Assembly (NCBI GenBank): GCA_946221035.1
Contig: CAMIME010000018.1
Location: 1 to 39,139 of the forward strand
Source of the DNA: an uncultured Campylobacter sp.
Lineage (GTDB): Bacteria; Actinomycetota; Actinomycetes; Mycobacteriales; Mycobacteriaceae
DNA: 39,139 bases
Direction: 5' to 3'
The notes beneath the pieces were generated by a model. The model searched no databases. It was not told where the DNA came from and saw only the letters and a program-made list of their open reading frames with translations. Shown here piece after piece: positions 7,318-15,938 of this stretch (position 1 is its first letter; each line of letters starts with the position of its first letter). The position numbers were made by a program, and so were the translations under genes.

Positions 7318-8571
7318 TTAGCGCATGAAGTCCGGGACGTCGAGGTCATCGAAGTCGTCGCCAATCGTGCGCTCGAAGCCGCGCTCGTAGCCGCGGTCGA
7401 ACCCGCGGTCGTCGCGGCGCGGGCGGGAGCTATCGCGCTCCCCGCCGGTGAACAGGCCGGAGCGGGTCGCCTCGTAGCGGTGGCGGGCCTGGTAGTCGCC
7501 CTCGCGCTCGCCGGAGTTGTCCTCGAGGGAGATGCTGGTCGAGCCGCCGGTCTGCTCCTTCTCCTCAGGCGGTGCCGGCTGGGCGGGCTGTGCTTGCTGG
7601 GCGGGCTGCTCCGGGCGCGCGTTCGCCTTCTCGTCGAAGCCGGTGGCGATGATGGTCACGCGGACCTCATCTCCCAGGTTGTCGTCGATGATGGTGCCGA
7701 AGATGATGTTGGCGTCCTCGTCGGCCTTGTCGGCGACGATGGAGGCCGCGTTGTTTACCTCCATGATGCCCAGGTCCGAGCCGCCGGCAACTGAGAGCAG
7801 CACGCCCTTTGCGCCTTCCATCGTGGTTTCCAGAAGCGGCGAGTTGATGGCCTGCTCGGTCGCCGTCATCACGCGGTTCTCGCCGCGGGCGGAGCCGACA
7901 CCCATGAGCGCGGAGCCGGCGTCGGCCATGACGGAGCGCACGTCAGCGAAGTCCACGTTGATCATGCCCGGGATGGTGATCAGGTTCGTGATGCCCTGGA
8001 CACCGTTGTAGAGCACCTCGTCGGCGGCGCGGAACGCGTCCATCATGGAAAGTTCCGCATCGCCCAGCTGCAGCAGGCGGTCGTTCGGGATCACGATGAC
8101 AGTGTCGCAGACCTCCTTCAGCGCCTCGATGCCCTCAAGGGCCTGGCGGGTGCGGCGCTTGCCCTCGAAGGTGAACGGGCGGGTGACCACGCCGATGGTC
8201 AACGCACCCATCTTCTTGGCAATGCCGGCCACCACCGGGGCCGCGCCAGTGCCGGTGCCGCCGCCCTCGCCGGCGGTGACAAACACCATGTCGGAGCCCT
8301 TCAGCGACTCCTCGATCTCCTGCTTGTGGTCCTCCGCGCTGGTGCGCCCCACCTCGGGGTTCGCGCCGGCGCCGAGGCCGCGGGTGGCCTCGCGGCCGAT
8401 GTCGAGCTTCGTGTCGGCGTCGGTGAACAGCAGCGCCTGGGAGTCGGTGTTGATGGCGACGAACTCGACGCCCTTCAGGCCCTCCTCGATCATGCGGTTC
8501 ACGGCGTTGACGCCGCCGCCGCCGACACCGACGACGCGGATCATGGCGAGGTAGTTGGCGGGAGAGGTCAT
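7318..8571 (-). CDS. ftsZ: Cell division GTPase FtsZ
   Basis: Tubulin-like GTPase forming the Z-ring at midcell. The protein is 417 aa. The N-terminal GTPase domain has GVGGGGVNAVNRM (15-27), LGAGANPEVG (66-75) and the tubulin signature GEGGGTGTGAAPVVA (101-115). The C-terminal domain runs to about 316. A disordered linker rich in Q/A/P and then D/R follows, ending in DDLDVPDFMR, the conserved tail that binds SepF and FtsW. The ATG at 8571 gives MTSPANYLAMI, matching other corynebacterial FtsZ, with an AAAGGCGAG site upstream; an in-frame upstream extension runs into repeat DNA and is rejected. The 146-bp upstream gap carries control-like structures listed separately. Confidence 0.98.
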   Translation of the reverse strand: MTSPANYLAMIRVVGVGGGGVNAVNRMIEEGLKGVEFVAINTDSQALLFTDADTKLDIGREATRGLGAGANPEVGRTSAEDHKQEIEESLKGSDMVFVTAGEGGGTGTGAAPVVAGIAKKMGALTIGVVTRPFTFEGKRRTRQALEGIEALKEVCDTVIVIPNDRLLQLGDAELSMMDAFRAADEVLYNGVQGITNLITIPGMINVDFADVRSVMADAGSALMGVGSARGENRVMTATEQAINSPLLETTMEGAKGVLLSVAGGSDLGIMEVNNAASIVADKADEDANIIFGTIIDDNLGDEVRVTIIATGFDEKANARPEQPAQQAQPAQPAPPEEKEQTGGSTSISLEDNSGEREGDYQARHRYEATRSGLFTGGERDSSRPRRDDRGFDRGYERGFERTIGDDFDDLDVPDFMR

Positions 8572-8596
8572 GGTGGTGGTCTCGCCTTTCACAAAT

Positions 8597-8624
8597 AGTT
8601 GGATGCAGTGAGTTGGATGCAGTG
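8597..8624. repeat. 14-bp perfect tandem repeat in ftsZ leader
   Basis: AGTTGGATGCAGTG occurs twice head to tail (8597-8610 and 8611-8624), about 26-53 bp upstream of the ftsZ ATG. It is either part of an operator or a slippage product in the untranslated leader. Confidence 0.9.
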
Positions 8625-8672
8625 CCAACCATCTTGTGGGAAAGGTGCGAAAAATTGGTGAGGCACCTCGGC

Positions 8673-8709
8673 GTGTCACAACCCTAAACCTGTACTTTAG
8701 GGTTGTGAC
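8673..8709 (-). promoter_or_regulatory. ftsQ-ftsZ intergenic hairpin with GACAC motif
   Basis: Perfect 14-bp inverted arms (8675-8688 and 8696-8709) surround a 7-nt loop, 8 bp after the ftsQ stop. No T run follows on either strand, so a plain intrinsic terminator is unlikely. The minus strand reads GACAC across 8673-8677 at the edge of the hairpin; GACAC is the motif described for WhiA-type regulators acting on ftsZ in actinobacteria. It may be an operator or an RNA processing structure. Confidence 0.6.
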
Positions 8710-8717
8710 CTGCGGGT

Positions 8718-9443
8718 TTACGGCCTCACCGTCACCAATTCGGGGTTCGAGATGTTGAAGGCGGAGCCCTCCATCTGCAGCACCGCCTCCAGCGCCACAG
8801 CCTTGTTGTGGTTGTCCTCGCCGGCGCCCCAGACGACCGTACGGTCGTCGTCAAGCACGAGCTCGAAGTTGTACGGCCCGCTCGCGGTGAGCGAGCGCAC
8901 GCGGGGCCGAGCTTTATCGCTTATCGACGACGCCACATCAACCGCATCCCCCAGCTGACTCTCTGCCACATTCACCAATTGCACAGCACCCGTCGGCGGA
9001 TCCGCGACAACGAAGTCGCGCCCCTGCCGGTCGATGAGGTGCGGCTCGCCGCCCTGGTCTATCCAGGCGACGGGGACGTGCTCGGTGACGCGGACGTTCA
9101 CGGCGTTGGGCCAGTCGCGAGCCACCGTGGCGGACTCCACCCACGGGTTGGCGGCGACGTTTGCTGCCGCCTCGCGCACGCTCACCCGCGCAATCGGCGT
9201 GCCCAGTTCGATGCCGGTCGCCTCCTCGACCGCCTCGGGGGGCAGGTTCACGTTGCCCTCGACCGCGATCGTGCGCACCGGCATCATCGAGGTAAATGGC
9301 ATCGCCGCGGCCGCTCCGGCGACCACGAGCGCGCTCGCGGCGACGGCGGCGATGAGCTTGCGCCGCTTTTGCGTCGCCGCGTGCTCATCCGATGCCGGGT
9401 CGGGTTCGCGCGGTGGGGGCGCGGGTGCGTAGATGGAGGACAC
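8718..9443 (-). CDS. ftsQ: Cell division protein FtsQ
   Basis: Bitopic divisome protein linking cytoplasmic and periplasmic division factors (FtsQLB core). The protein is 241 aa. The cytoplasmic tail is proline/charge-rich (1-28). One membrane segment lies at about 30-50 (LIAAVAASALVVAGAAAAMPF). The POTRA domain follows (about 54-125: VRTIAVEGNVNLPPEAVEEATGI, NPWVESATVARDWPNAVNVRVTEHVPVAWI), then the beta domain. The start is GTG at 9443, 4 bp after murC, which suggests coupled translation. Confidence 0.95.
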   Translation of the reverse strand: MSSIYAPAPPPREPDPASDEHAATQKRRKLIAAVAASALVVAGAAAAMPFTSMMPVRTIAVEGNVNLPPEAVEEATGIELGTPIARVSVREAAANVAANPWVESATVARDWPNAVNVRVTEHVPVAWIDQGGEPHLIDRQGRDFVVADPPTGAVQLVNVAESQLGDAVDVASSISDKARPRVRSLTASGPYNFELVLDDDRTVVWGAGEDNHNKAVALEAVLQMEGSAFNISNPELVTVRP

Positions 9444-9447
9444 TGGC

Positions 9448-10860
9448 CTATCCCTGTGCCCGGGCGGCGAGTTCGGTGATGATCTCGTCCGCGAGCATGG
9501 TCACGCTGCCCGCACCCATCGTGATCACGATGTCGCCGGGCTCCGTCAGCCCAGCGAGGGTTGCCGGGGCGGCGGAGAAGTCGTGTTCAAGTTGCACCGG
9601 CGAGTGCATTCGCTCGGCGATGATCCACGACGTGACGCCCTCGACCGGGGTTTCGCGCGCGCCGTAAATGTCGAGCAGCACGCACTGGTCAGCCAGCGAC
9701 AGCGCGTCGGCGAACTCGGCGGCGAACTCCTGGGTGCGGGAGTATAGGTGCGGCTGGAAGCACACCACCACGCGCCCGCCTTCCGCGGCGGCCTTGTCGC
9801 GCGCGGCGGTGAGCACGGCTGCGACCTCTGTGGGGTGGTGGGCGTAGTCGTCGTACACGCGGGTTTGTCCTACCGCGCCCTTGTATTCGAAGCGCCTACG
9901 CACGCCGGTGAACTCCGACAACCCCTCAGCGAGCTTCTCCGGGTCCGCGCCCACCAGCACCCCGCCGAGCAGCGCCGCCGCGGAGTTGAGCACCATATGG
10001 AAACCCGGGATCGCCAGTGAATAGGTCACGTCCCCCGACACCCGCTGCGTGCGCAGACGCAGCGCAACCTCTCCGTCGGAGTACCCGGTGACCACTGCTG
10101 CGGCCGGCACCTGCGGGTGGCGCGCCGCGGCCTCCTCGCTGCCGTAGCCGAACACTTCAACTCCGCGCTCAATGGCGCGTTCGCCGCAGGCGGCCGCACA
10201 CTCGTCGTCCAGGCACACCACGAGGGTGCGGGAAATATCGGCGAAGTCGTCGAACACCTTGAAGTAGGCCTCGCGGGTGCCGTAGAAGTCCAGGTGGTCC
10301 GGCTCGATGTTCGTAATCACCGCGACATCCGGCGAGTAGCGCAGCAGCGAGGCATCCGACTCGTCCGCCTCGGCCACAAACACCTCACCCTGGCCGTGGT
10401 GCGCGTTCGTGCCCGCCCGGTTGAGCTGGCCGCCGATGGCAAACGACGGGTCCATCCCAGCCGCCTGCAGGGCCACCACCGCCATCGACGTAGTTGAGGT
10501 CTTGCCGTGCGTGCCGGCCAGAAGCAGTTGCGTCCGGCCCTCCATCAGCTCCGCCAACAGGTCGGAGCGGCGCAGCACCGGGATGCCCTCGCGCTTGGCG
10601 TGCACCAGCTCCGGGTTGTCCTGCGGGATCGCCGCGAAGCTGGTGACCACCGCAGTCGGCAGCGCGCCGGCGAGCTCAAGGTTGGCCTCGTCATGCCCCA
10701 CGCTCACCTTCGCACCCTTCGCGCGCAGCGCGCGCACCGGGCGGGAATCCTTGGCGTCGGAACCTGTCACCACCGCCCCGCGGTCGAGCAGGATGTGCGC
10801 AACACCCGACATGCCGGAGCCGCCGATGCCGATGAGGTGCACCCGCGAGAGATCAGTCAT
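9448..10860 (-). CDS. murC: UDP-N-acetylmuramate--L-alanine ligase MurC
   Basis: Adds L-Ala to UDP-MurNAc with ATP, the first step of stem peptide synthesis. The protein is 470 aa. It shows the N-terminal dinucleotide-type loop GIGGSGMSGVA (11-21), ATP loop GTHGKTSTT (116-124), EADESDASLL, ITNIEPDHLDFYG and YDDYAHHPTEV. The ATG at 10860 follows AAGGTG by 6 nt and begins MTDLSRVHLIGIGG; the frame remains open upstream inside murG but has no family similarity. It lies 5 bp after murG. Confidence 0.97.
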   Translation of the reverse strand: MTDLSRVHLIGIGGSGMSGVAHILLDRGAVVTGSDAKDSRPVRALRAKGAKVSVGHDEANLELAGALPTAVVTSFAAIPQDNPELVHAKREGIPVLRRSDLLAELMEGRTQLLLAGTHGKTSTTSMAVVALQAAGMDPSFAIGGQLNRAGTNAHHGQGEVFVAEADESDASLLRYSPDVAVITNIEPDHLDFYGTREAYFKVFDDFADISRTLVVCLDDECAAACGERAIERGVEVFGYGSEEAAARHPQVPAAAVVTGYSDGEVALRLRTQRVSGDVTYSLAIPGFHMVLNSAAALLGGVLVGADPEKLAEGLSEFTGVRRRFEYKGAVGQTRVYDDYAHHPTEVAAVLTAARDKAAAEGGRVVVCFQPHLYSRTQEFAAEFADALSLADQCVLLDIYGARETPVEGVTSWIIAERMHSPVQLEHDFSAAPATLAGLTEPGDIVITMGAGSVTMLADEIITELAARAQG

Positions 10861-10865
10861 AGTTG

Positions 10866-11966
10866 TCACCTTTCCGGTTGTGCGCCCGCCGCCTCCGCAA
10901 CGCGGCGGGCAAGGTCCTCGGCCACGTTCCCCGCGCCCGAACTTGCGAGGGCTTCGCGCATCGAGTCCCGCGCCTCGTCGCTGCCAAGCAAAGGCAGAAG
11001 CGTATCGACGAGCACGTCGCCGGTCAGCTCCGCATCGTCGATACGCAGCGCGGCCCCTGTCGCAACGAGATGGGCGGAATTGAGCCCCTGCTCCCCGTTG
11101 CCGTGCGGCAGCGGGACGTAGACGGCCGGAAGTCCGGCGGCCGAGTTCTCCGCGACCGTCATCGCCCCGGAGCGGCACACCACCACGTCGGCCACCGCGT
11201 ACGCGGCTTCCATGTCATCGATGTAGGGCACTGCCGTGTAGTGCTCGCAGGCCGCCGGCATGTCGTTTTTGCGCCCGTAGGCGTGCAACACCTGGTACCC
11301 GGCGGCGGTGATCCGCCCGACGGCTCCCGCCAGGGCCTCGTTGATGCGCACCGCGCCCTGCGACCCGCCGGTGACCAGCACCGTCTTGCGCTGCGGGTCC
11401 AGGTTCCACGTGCGCATGCCCCGCTCACGCTTCGCCCCGTCCGGGTCCACCCCCACGCCGGGGCGAACGGGAATGCCAACGACATCCCCAGGCATCCCCG
11501 AGTTCGCCACCGCGTTCAGCCCCACGCCGCCGAGGCGCACGCCAAGTTTGTTCGCCATGCCAGCAAGCGCGTTGGTCTCCAACACGAAAAATGGCAGGCG
11601 AAGCGACTTCGCAGCCAGGTACGCCGGCGCCGCCACATATCCGCCCGTGCCCAGGACCACCTGAGCGCCGTGCGCTTTCATCGCTGCACGGGCCTGATTG
11701 ACGGAGCGGGCGAGCTTCACTGGCACTGCCGCGAGCTTCCACGGTTTGCGCCGCGGGATCGGCACCGGATCGATGAGTTCAAGGGCGAAGCCGCGCGCCG
11801 GCACAATCGCCGTTTCCAGGCCCCGCTCGGTGCCCAGGGCGACCACGTGCGCCCCGTAGGAATCGCGCAACACCTCCCCGATCGCCAGTGCCGGTTCGAT
11901 GTGGCCAGCGGTACCGCCGCCGGCCACGACAACGCGTAACTGCCCTAACTGTTCAGCCTCAGCCAT
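10866..11966 (-). CDS. murG: MurG GlcNAc transferase (lipid II synthase)
   Basis: Transfers GlcNAc from UDP-GlcNAc to lipid I at the inner face of the membrane, making lipid II. The protein is 366 aa, a GT28 family member. It has GGGTAGHIEPALAI (16-29), LGTGGYVAAPAYLAA, the second-domain loop VLVTGGSQGAVRIN, and the donor-site region VCRSGAMTVAENSAAGLPAVYVPLPHG with downstream QG..NA. The ATG at 11966 follows GGAAG by 4 nt and starts 1 bp after the ftsW TGA, so it is translationally coupled to ftsW. This pairs the flippase/polymerase region with the lipid II synthase. Confidence 0.97.
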   Translation of the reverse strand: MAEAEQLGQLRVVVAGGGTAGHIEPALAIGEVLRDSYGAHVVALGTERGLETAIVPARGFALELIDPVPIPRRKPWKLAAVPVKLARSVNQARAAMKAHGAQVVLGTGGYVAAPAYLAAKSLRLPFFVLETNALAGMANKLGVRLGGVGLNAVANSGMPGDVVGIPVRPGVGVDPDGAKRERGMRTWNLDPQRKTVLVTGGSQGAVRINEALAGAVGRITAAGYQVLHAYGRKNDMPAACEHYTAVPYIDDMEAAYAVADVVVCRSGAMTVAENSAAGLPAVYVPLPHGNGEQGLNSAHLVATGAALRIDDAELTGDVLVDTLLPLLGSDEARDSMREALASSGAGNVAEDLARRVAEAAGAQPER

Positions 11967-11967
11967 G

Positions 11968-13386
11968 TCACTTCCAGTTCGTTGCGTGCGGTCGCGGGCC
12001 ATCGTATCGCCCGGCCGTGCGAGGAACCCGGCGGGGGCGCTGCTCCTGCACCGGCGCGCGGCGCTCCGGGCGCAGCTGGCGAAGGGAGCGTGGTTCGTCG
12101 ATGAAGAACACCCGGTCAAAGCGCGGGCGACCGTAATTCTGCATAGAGGAAATCGCGTCCGGCTCGTGGCGCGCGATGCTGCACAACACGCCCATCGCCC
12201 CGAGCGTGATCACCGCGGAGGACCCACCGGCAGAAAGCATCGGAAGCTGGATGCCGGTGACCGGGAGCAAGCCGACGACGTAGCCGATGTTGACAAACGC
12301 CTGCGAGACCACCGCGGCGGTAATCGCGGCCGCCATCAGCGATTGGTACTGCGTCTGTGCGCGGCGCGCGGCGCGGAACCCAAAGCAGGCGATCAGGGTG
12401 AACAAACCGATGACCAACACACCGCCCCACAGGCCGAGCTCCTCGCCGATGACGGCAAAGATGAAGTCGTTGCGGGCCTCCGGTAGGTAGAACCACTTGG
12501 CGCGGGATTGGCCGAGGCCTACGCCGAACAGGGAGCCGTCGGCAAGCGAGAGGAAGCCCTGGTGAGATTGGAAGGCCGCACCCTTGGTGTCCTCGAAGTT
12601 GCCGGACAGCGCGTCGAAGTAGACGTGGAAGCGCGCGGAGCGGAAGCCGCCGGCAAAGAAGACGAGCGCGAGCGAAATGAGGCCGCCGACACCGAGGGCC
12701 AGCACGGACACGAGCGCAATGCCGGCGAAGAACAGGATGAAACCGACGACGAGGGCGAACGACAGCGCCATACCGAAGTCGCCCTGTAGCGCGATCAGGA
12801 CGAGGGTGAGGCCTGCGACGAAGCCGAAGGTGTAAAGCCCGCTCTCCTGGTTGCTGCGCTTGCGCAGATTTTTGTTGGCCAACACCTTCGCGCCCCACAT
12901 CGCGATGGCGATGCGGGCGAGCTCAGACGGTTGGAGGCGGAACGGCCCCACGACGAGCCAGGACTGCGAGCCCACCTCCTCGCGCCCCGTGCCCAGGGGG
13001 GTGAGGACGAGGATCAGCAGAAGGACGGAAAGACCCATGAGCCAGCTGGAGGCGGTTTTCAGCCGCTCCGGCGGGGTGCGCAGCGCGGCCCAGAACGCGA
13101 ACAGGCCGAGGCAAACCATGAACGTCTGGCGTGCCGCTTGAGCCCACACGCTGGCGCTCGCCGCGAAGGAGGTGGCCATGGATGAGCTCATCACCATCAC
13201 CACCCCCAAGCCCGCGAGGGTGAGCACGCAGCCGCGGATGACCGAGTAATCGATCAACGGCCGCGAGTCCAAAAACTCCTGGAGTTTGCGAATGCCCCTG
13301 CTCAGAGCGGATTGTTGGGGGGCGCAGGGCGGGCTGGCGGGTCGCGGCGCGCGTCGTGCGGTGCCAGGTTCGCGTTGCAGCGTCAT
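11968..13386 (-). CDS. ftsW: FtsW septal peptidoglycan glycosyltransferase
   Basis: SEDS-family polytopic membrane protein that polymerises glycan at the septum with FtsI. The protein is 472 aa. After a charged cytoplasmic N-terminus (1-45) there are about ten membrane segments (47 to about 400). The signature region SQSWLVVGPFRLQPSELARIA contains the PSE-type loop. FAVIGEELGLWG and GIQLPMLSAGGSSAV are SEDS blocks. A basic, proline-rich cytoplasmic tail of about 65 residues follows the last membrane segment. The ATG at 13386 has GAAGGG upstream. Confidence 0.96.
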   Translation of the reverse strand: MTLQREPGTARRAPRPASPPCAPQQSALSRGIRKLQEFLDSRPLIDYSVIRGCVLTLAGLGVVMVMSSSMATSFAASASVWAQAARQTFMVCLGLFAFWAALRTPPERLKTASSWLMGLSVLLLILVLTPLGTGREEVGSQSWLVVGPFRLQPSELARIAIAMWGAKVLANKNLRKRSNQESGLYTFGFVAGLTLVLIALQGDFGMALSFALVVGFILFFAGIALVSVLALGVGGLISLALVFFAGGFRSARFHVYFDALSGNFEDTKGAAFQSHQGFLSLADGSLFGVGLGQSRAKWFYLPEARNDFIFAVIGEELGLWGGVLVIGLFTLIACFGFRAARRAQTQYQSLMAAAITAAVVSQAFVNIGYVVGLLPVTGIQLPMLSAGGSSAVITLGAMGVLCSIARHEPDAISSMQNYGRPRFDRVFFIDEPRSLRQLRPERRAPVQEQRPRRVPRTAGRYDGPRPHATNWK

Positions 13387-13425
13387 GGTCAGCCCTTCCG
13401 TGTCAGTCTCAACCTCTACTTGACC

Positions 13426-14799
13426 TTACTCGGGCCAGTGTCTCATTGCGGCCACGGTGAACGCGTCACCACGCGCCGACATTCCCGAAAACATATCCAG
13501 GCTTGCCGCCGCGGGGGCCAAAAGCACGGTGTCCCCGGGCTGCGCCTGGGTCGCCGCCCAGGCAACGACTTCGTCCATAGCCGCCAGAGGATCGGTCGAG
13601 TCGGTGGCAAACACGGGCACCTCAGGCGCCGCGGCCGCCACGGCCTCACGGATAATCCCGCGGTCCACCCCCAGCAGCGCCACGGCACGGAACTGGTGCG
13701 CGTGCTCGCGCACGAGCTCGTCGACCTCCGCGCCCTTGAGCTGCCCGCCTGCGACCCAGACCACGGTCCCCGCGCCAGTGAGTGCTGAATCCGCAGCGTG
13801 CGGGTTCGTGGCTTTCGAGTTATCCACCCAATCCACGCCGCGCGCGGAGTGCACGACGGCCCCGCGGTGCCCGCGCACCTGGTACTTGTCAAGTGCGCGC
13901 TGGATGTGAGCCGGGCTCGCCCCCTGCGTCAGAGCGACCGACGCCGCAGCGAGCGCGTCCAGCACACCCGCAGCGCCGGAGGGCTCAATACCCTCTGCGG
14001 AGGCGACGTCGAGCGCATCCGCACCAAGCTTGGCGACGATCCGGTCGCCCACCACCCCGACCTCACCCTGCGCAGGTTCTGCGAGCGTGAAGCCAATGAT
14101 GTCAGCGCGCCCACTTGCGTCCACGAGGCGGCGCACCTCAGCGTTATCCACCCCGGCCACCGCGACGGGAGCCTGGAGGACCTTCGCCTTCGCCTCCGCG
14201 TAGGCCTGGAACGTGCCGTGCCAATCGATGTGGTCGTCGGCGAGGTTGAGCAGCACCCCCGCATCCGGGACCAACTGCTCGGACCAGTGCAGCTGGAAGC
14301 TCGACAGCTCCGCCACGAGGACGTCGAGGCGCGGCTCTTCCAGCAGCGCATCCGCCACTGCCACGCCGATGTTGCCGCAGGCGCCCGCGCGGCGGCCGGA
14401 GTCGTGGCCGGCCTCGATCATCATCTCGGCGAGCATCCCGGTCGTGGTGGTTTTGCCGTTAGTGCCGGTAACAACCAGCCAGGTGCGCGGCGGGCCGAAC
14501 GTGCCCGCGCGGTCCAGGCGGAAGCACAGCTCTACGTCGCCGATGACTTCCAGGCCGGCGGCGGAGGCGTCGATAAGCAATGGCGAATCCGGGCGCCACC
14601 CGGGGGAGGTGACCACGGCGTCGAAGTCGGCGAAGCTTGCTCGGGCTTGCGTGCCCGTGACGGTGGTGTAGCCGAGTGCTTCGGCTCGGGCGCGGCCTTC
14701 GTCGCTGTCGTCGGCGACAACGAAGGGCTCCCCTACGGCCTCGAGCAGCCGCGCGGCGCCGAGGCCGGAAACACCGGCGCCCGCGATGACATACCTCAC
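13426..14799 (-). CDS. murD: UDP-MurNAc-L-Ala--D-Glu ligase MurD
   Basis: Adds D-Glu to UDP-MurNAc-L-Ala. The protein is 457 aa. The N-terminal nucleotide-sugar domain has YVIAGAGVSGLGAARLL, and the ATP loop is TGTNGKTTTT (111-120). LNLADDHIDWHG and the C-terminal DNSKATNPHA block are MurD features. The GTG at 14799 overlaps the mraY TGA as GTGA. No in-frame ATG is available nearby, and the protein then starts directly at the Rossmann strand, so GTG is well supported. An upstream in-frame extension would run inside mraY. Confidence 0.96.
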   Translation of the reverse strand: MRYVIAGAGVSGLGAARLLEAVGEPFVVADDSDEGRARAEALGYTTVTGTQARASFADFDAVVTSPGWRPDSPLLIDASAAGLEVIGDVELCFRLDRAGTFGPPRTWLVVTGTNGKTTTTGMLAEMMIEAGHDSGRRAGACGNIGVAVADALLEEPRLDVLVAELSSFQLHWSEQLVPDAGVLLNLADDHIDWHGTFQAYAEAKAKVLQAPVAVAGVDNAEVRRLVDASGRADIIGFTLAEPAQGEVGVVGDRIVAKLGADALDVASAEGIEPSGAAGVLDALAAASVALTQGASPAHIQRALDKYQVRGHRGAVVHSARGVDWVDNSKATNPHAADSALTGAGTVVWVAGGQLKGAEVDELVREHAHQFRAVALLGVDRGIIREAVAAAAPEVPVFATDSTDPLAAMDEVVAWAATQAQPGDTVLLAPAAASLDMFSGMSARGDAFTVAAMRHWPE

Positions 14800-15896
14800 A
14801 GCTCGACCCCGCTCAGCCACTCGCCGTAGAAGATGGCAAGGCCCAGCGCGACGGCCATGGCGGAGAGGATCCAGAACCGGATGACCACGGTGGTCTCCGC
14901 CCAACCGCCGTTTTCAAAGTGGTGGTGGAACGGCGCCATGCGGAAGACTCGCTTGCCGGTGGATTTGAAGAAGGCCACCTGGATGACCACGGACGCGGCC
15001 TCGAGCACGAAGAGCGCGCCAATGATGATCATCAGAAGCTCGGTGCGCGAGCCGACGGACAAGCCGGCGACCAGGCCGCCGAGTGCGAGCGAGCCGGTGT
15101 CGCCCATGAAGATTTTCGCCGGCGCCGCGTTCCACCAGAGGAAACCGACGCAGGCGCCGAAGCCACTCGCGGCAAGGATGGCAAGGTCGAGGGGGTCGCG
15201 CACGACGTAGCAGCCGGCTGCGGCGTCGATCGAGCAGGAGTTGCGGAACTGCCAGAAGGTGATTGCGGTGTAGGCGGCCATCACCAGCGCGGTGGTGCCC
15301 GCCGCCAGGCCGTCGAGGCCGTCGGTCAAGTTCACCGCGTTCGACCACGCGGCGAGCAGAATGTAGATGAAGACCAGGAAAGTGATGGTGCCGATGACGC
15401 CGCCGCCGAGGCCCAAGTTGATGGTTTCGATATCGCGCACAAAGCTCAAGAACCTCGAGCCCGGGGTCAGGCCGTTCTCGTCAGGGAAGCGCAAGATGAG
15501 CAGCCCGAACCCGATCGCGATTACCAGCTGCGCCACCAGCTTCGCGGTCTTATTCAGCCCCAGGTTGCGCCGCATAAACAGTTTGATGCCGTCGTCGGCG
15601 AACCCGACTAGGCCTAGGGCGAGGGTGAGCCCCAGGACAATAAGCCCCGTTGCGGTAAACGCGGCGTGGCCGGTGATCAGCGCACTGATGCTGGCGACGA
15701 AGTACCCGAGGACAATGGCGACGAGGATGGCAATGCCGCCCATCGTCGGTGTCCCTCGCTTGCGGGCGTGCGACGCCGGGCCGTCCTCACGGATCTCCTG
15801 CCCCATCGCCCGACGGTTGAAGTATCGGATGAGCAGCGGGGTCAGGAAGATGGAAACCAGGAAGCTGACGATCCCGGCGATAATGACTTGAACCAT
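14796..15896 (-). CDS. mraY: MraY phospho-MurNAc-pentapeptide translocase
   Basis: Transfers phospho-MurNAc-pentapeptide to undecaprenyl phosphate, making lipid I. The protein is 366 aa with ten predicted membrane segments. Family blocks are the N-terminal HARKRGTPTMGGI, the aspartates in GFADDGIKL, NAVNLTDGLDGLAAG, FMGDTGSLALGG and the C-terminal RMAPFHHHFE (the HHH active-site loop). The ATG at 15896 has AAGGAC directly upstream. It overlaps murD by 4 bp and lies 42 bp after murF. Confidence 0.98.
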   Translation of the reverse strand: MVQVIIAGIVSFLVSIFLTPLLIRYFNRRAMGQEIREDGPASHARKRGTPTMGGIAILVAIVLGYFVASISALITGHAAFTATGLIVLGLTLALGLVGFADDGIKLFMRRNLGLNKTAKLVAQLVIAIGFGLLILRFPDENGLTPGSRFLSFVRDIETINLGLGGGVIGTITFLVFIYILLAAWSNAVNLTDGLDGLAAGTTALVMAAYTAITFWQFRNSCSIDAAAGCYVVRDPLDLAILAASGFGACVGFLWWNAAPAKIFMGDTGSLALGGLVAGLSVGSRTELLMIIIGALFVLEAASVVIQVAFFKSTGKRVFRMAPFHHHFENGGWAETTVVIRFWILSAMAVALGLAIFYGEWLSGVEL

Positions 15897-15938
15897 TGTC
15901 CTTCTGCCCTGTTTCTGTGGTGATCCTCGAAAAAGTTT

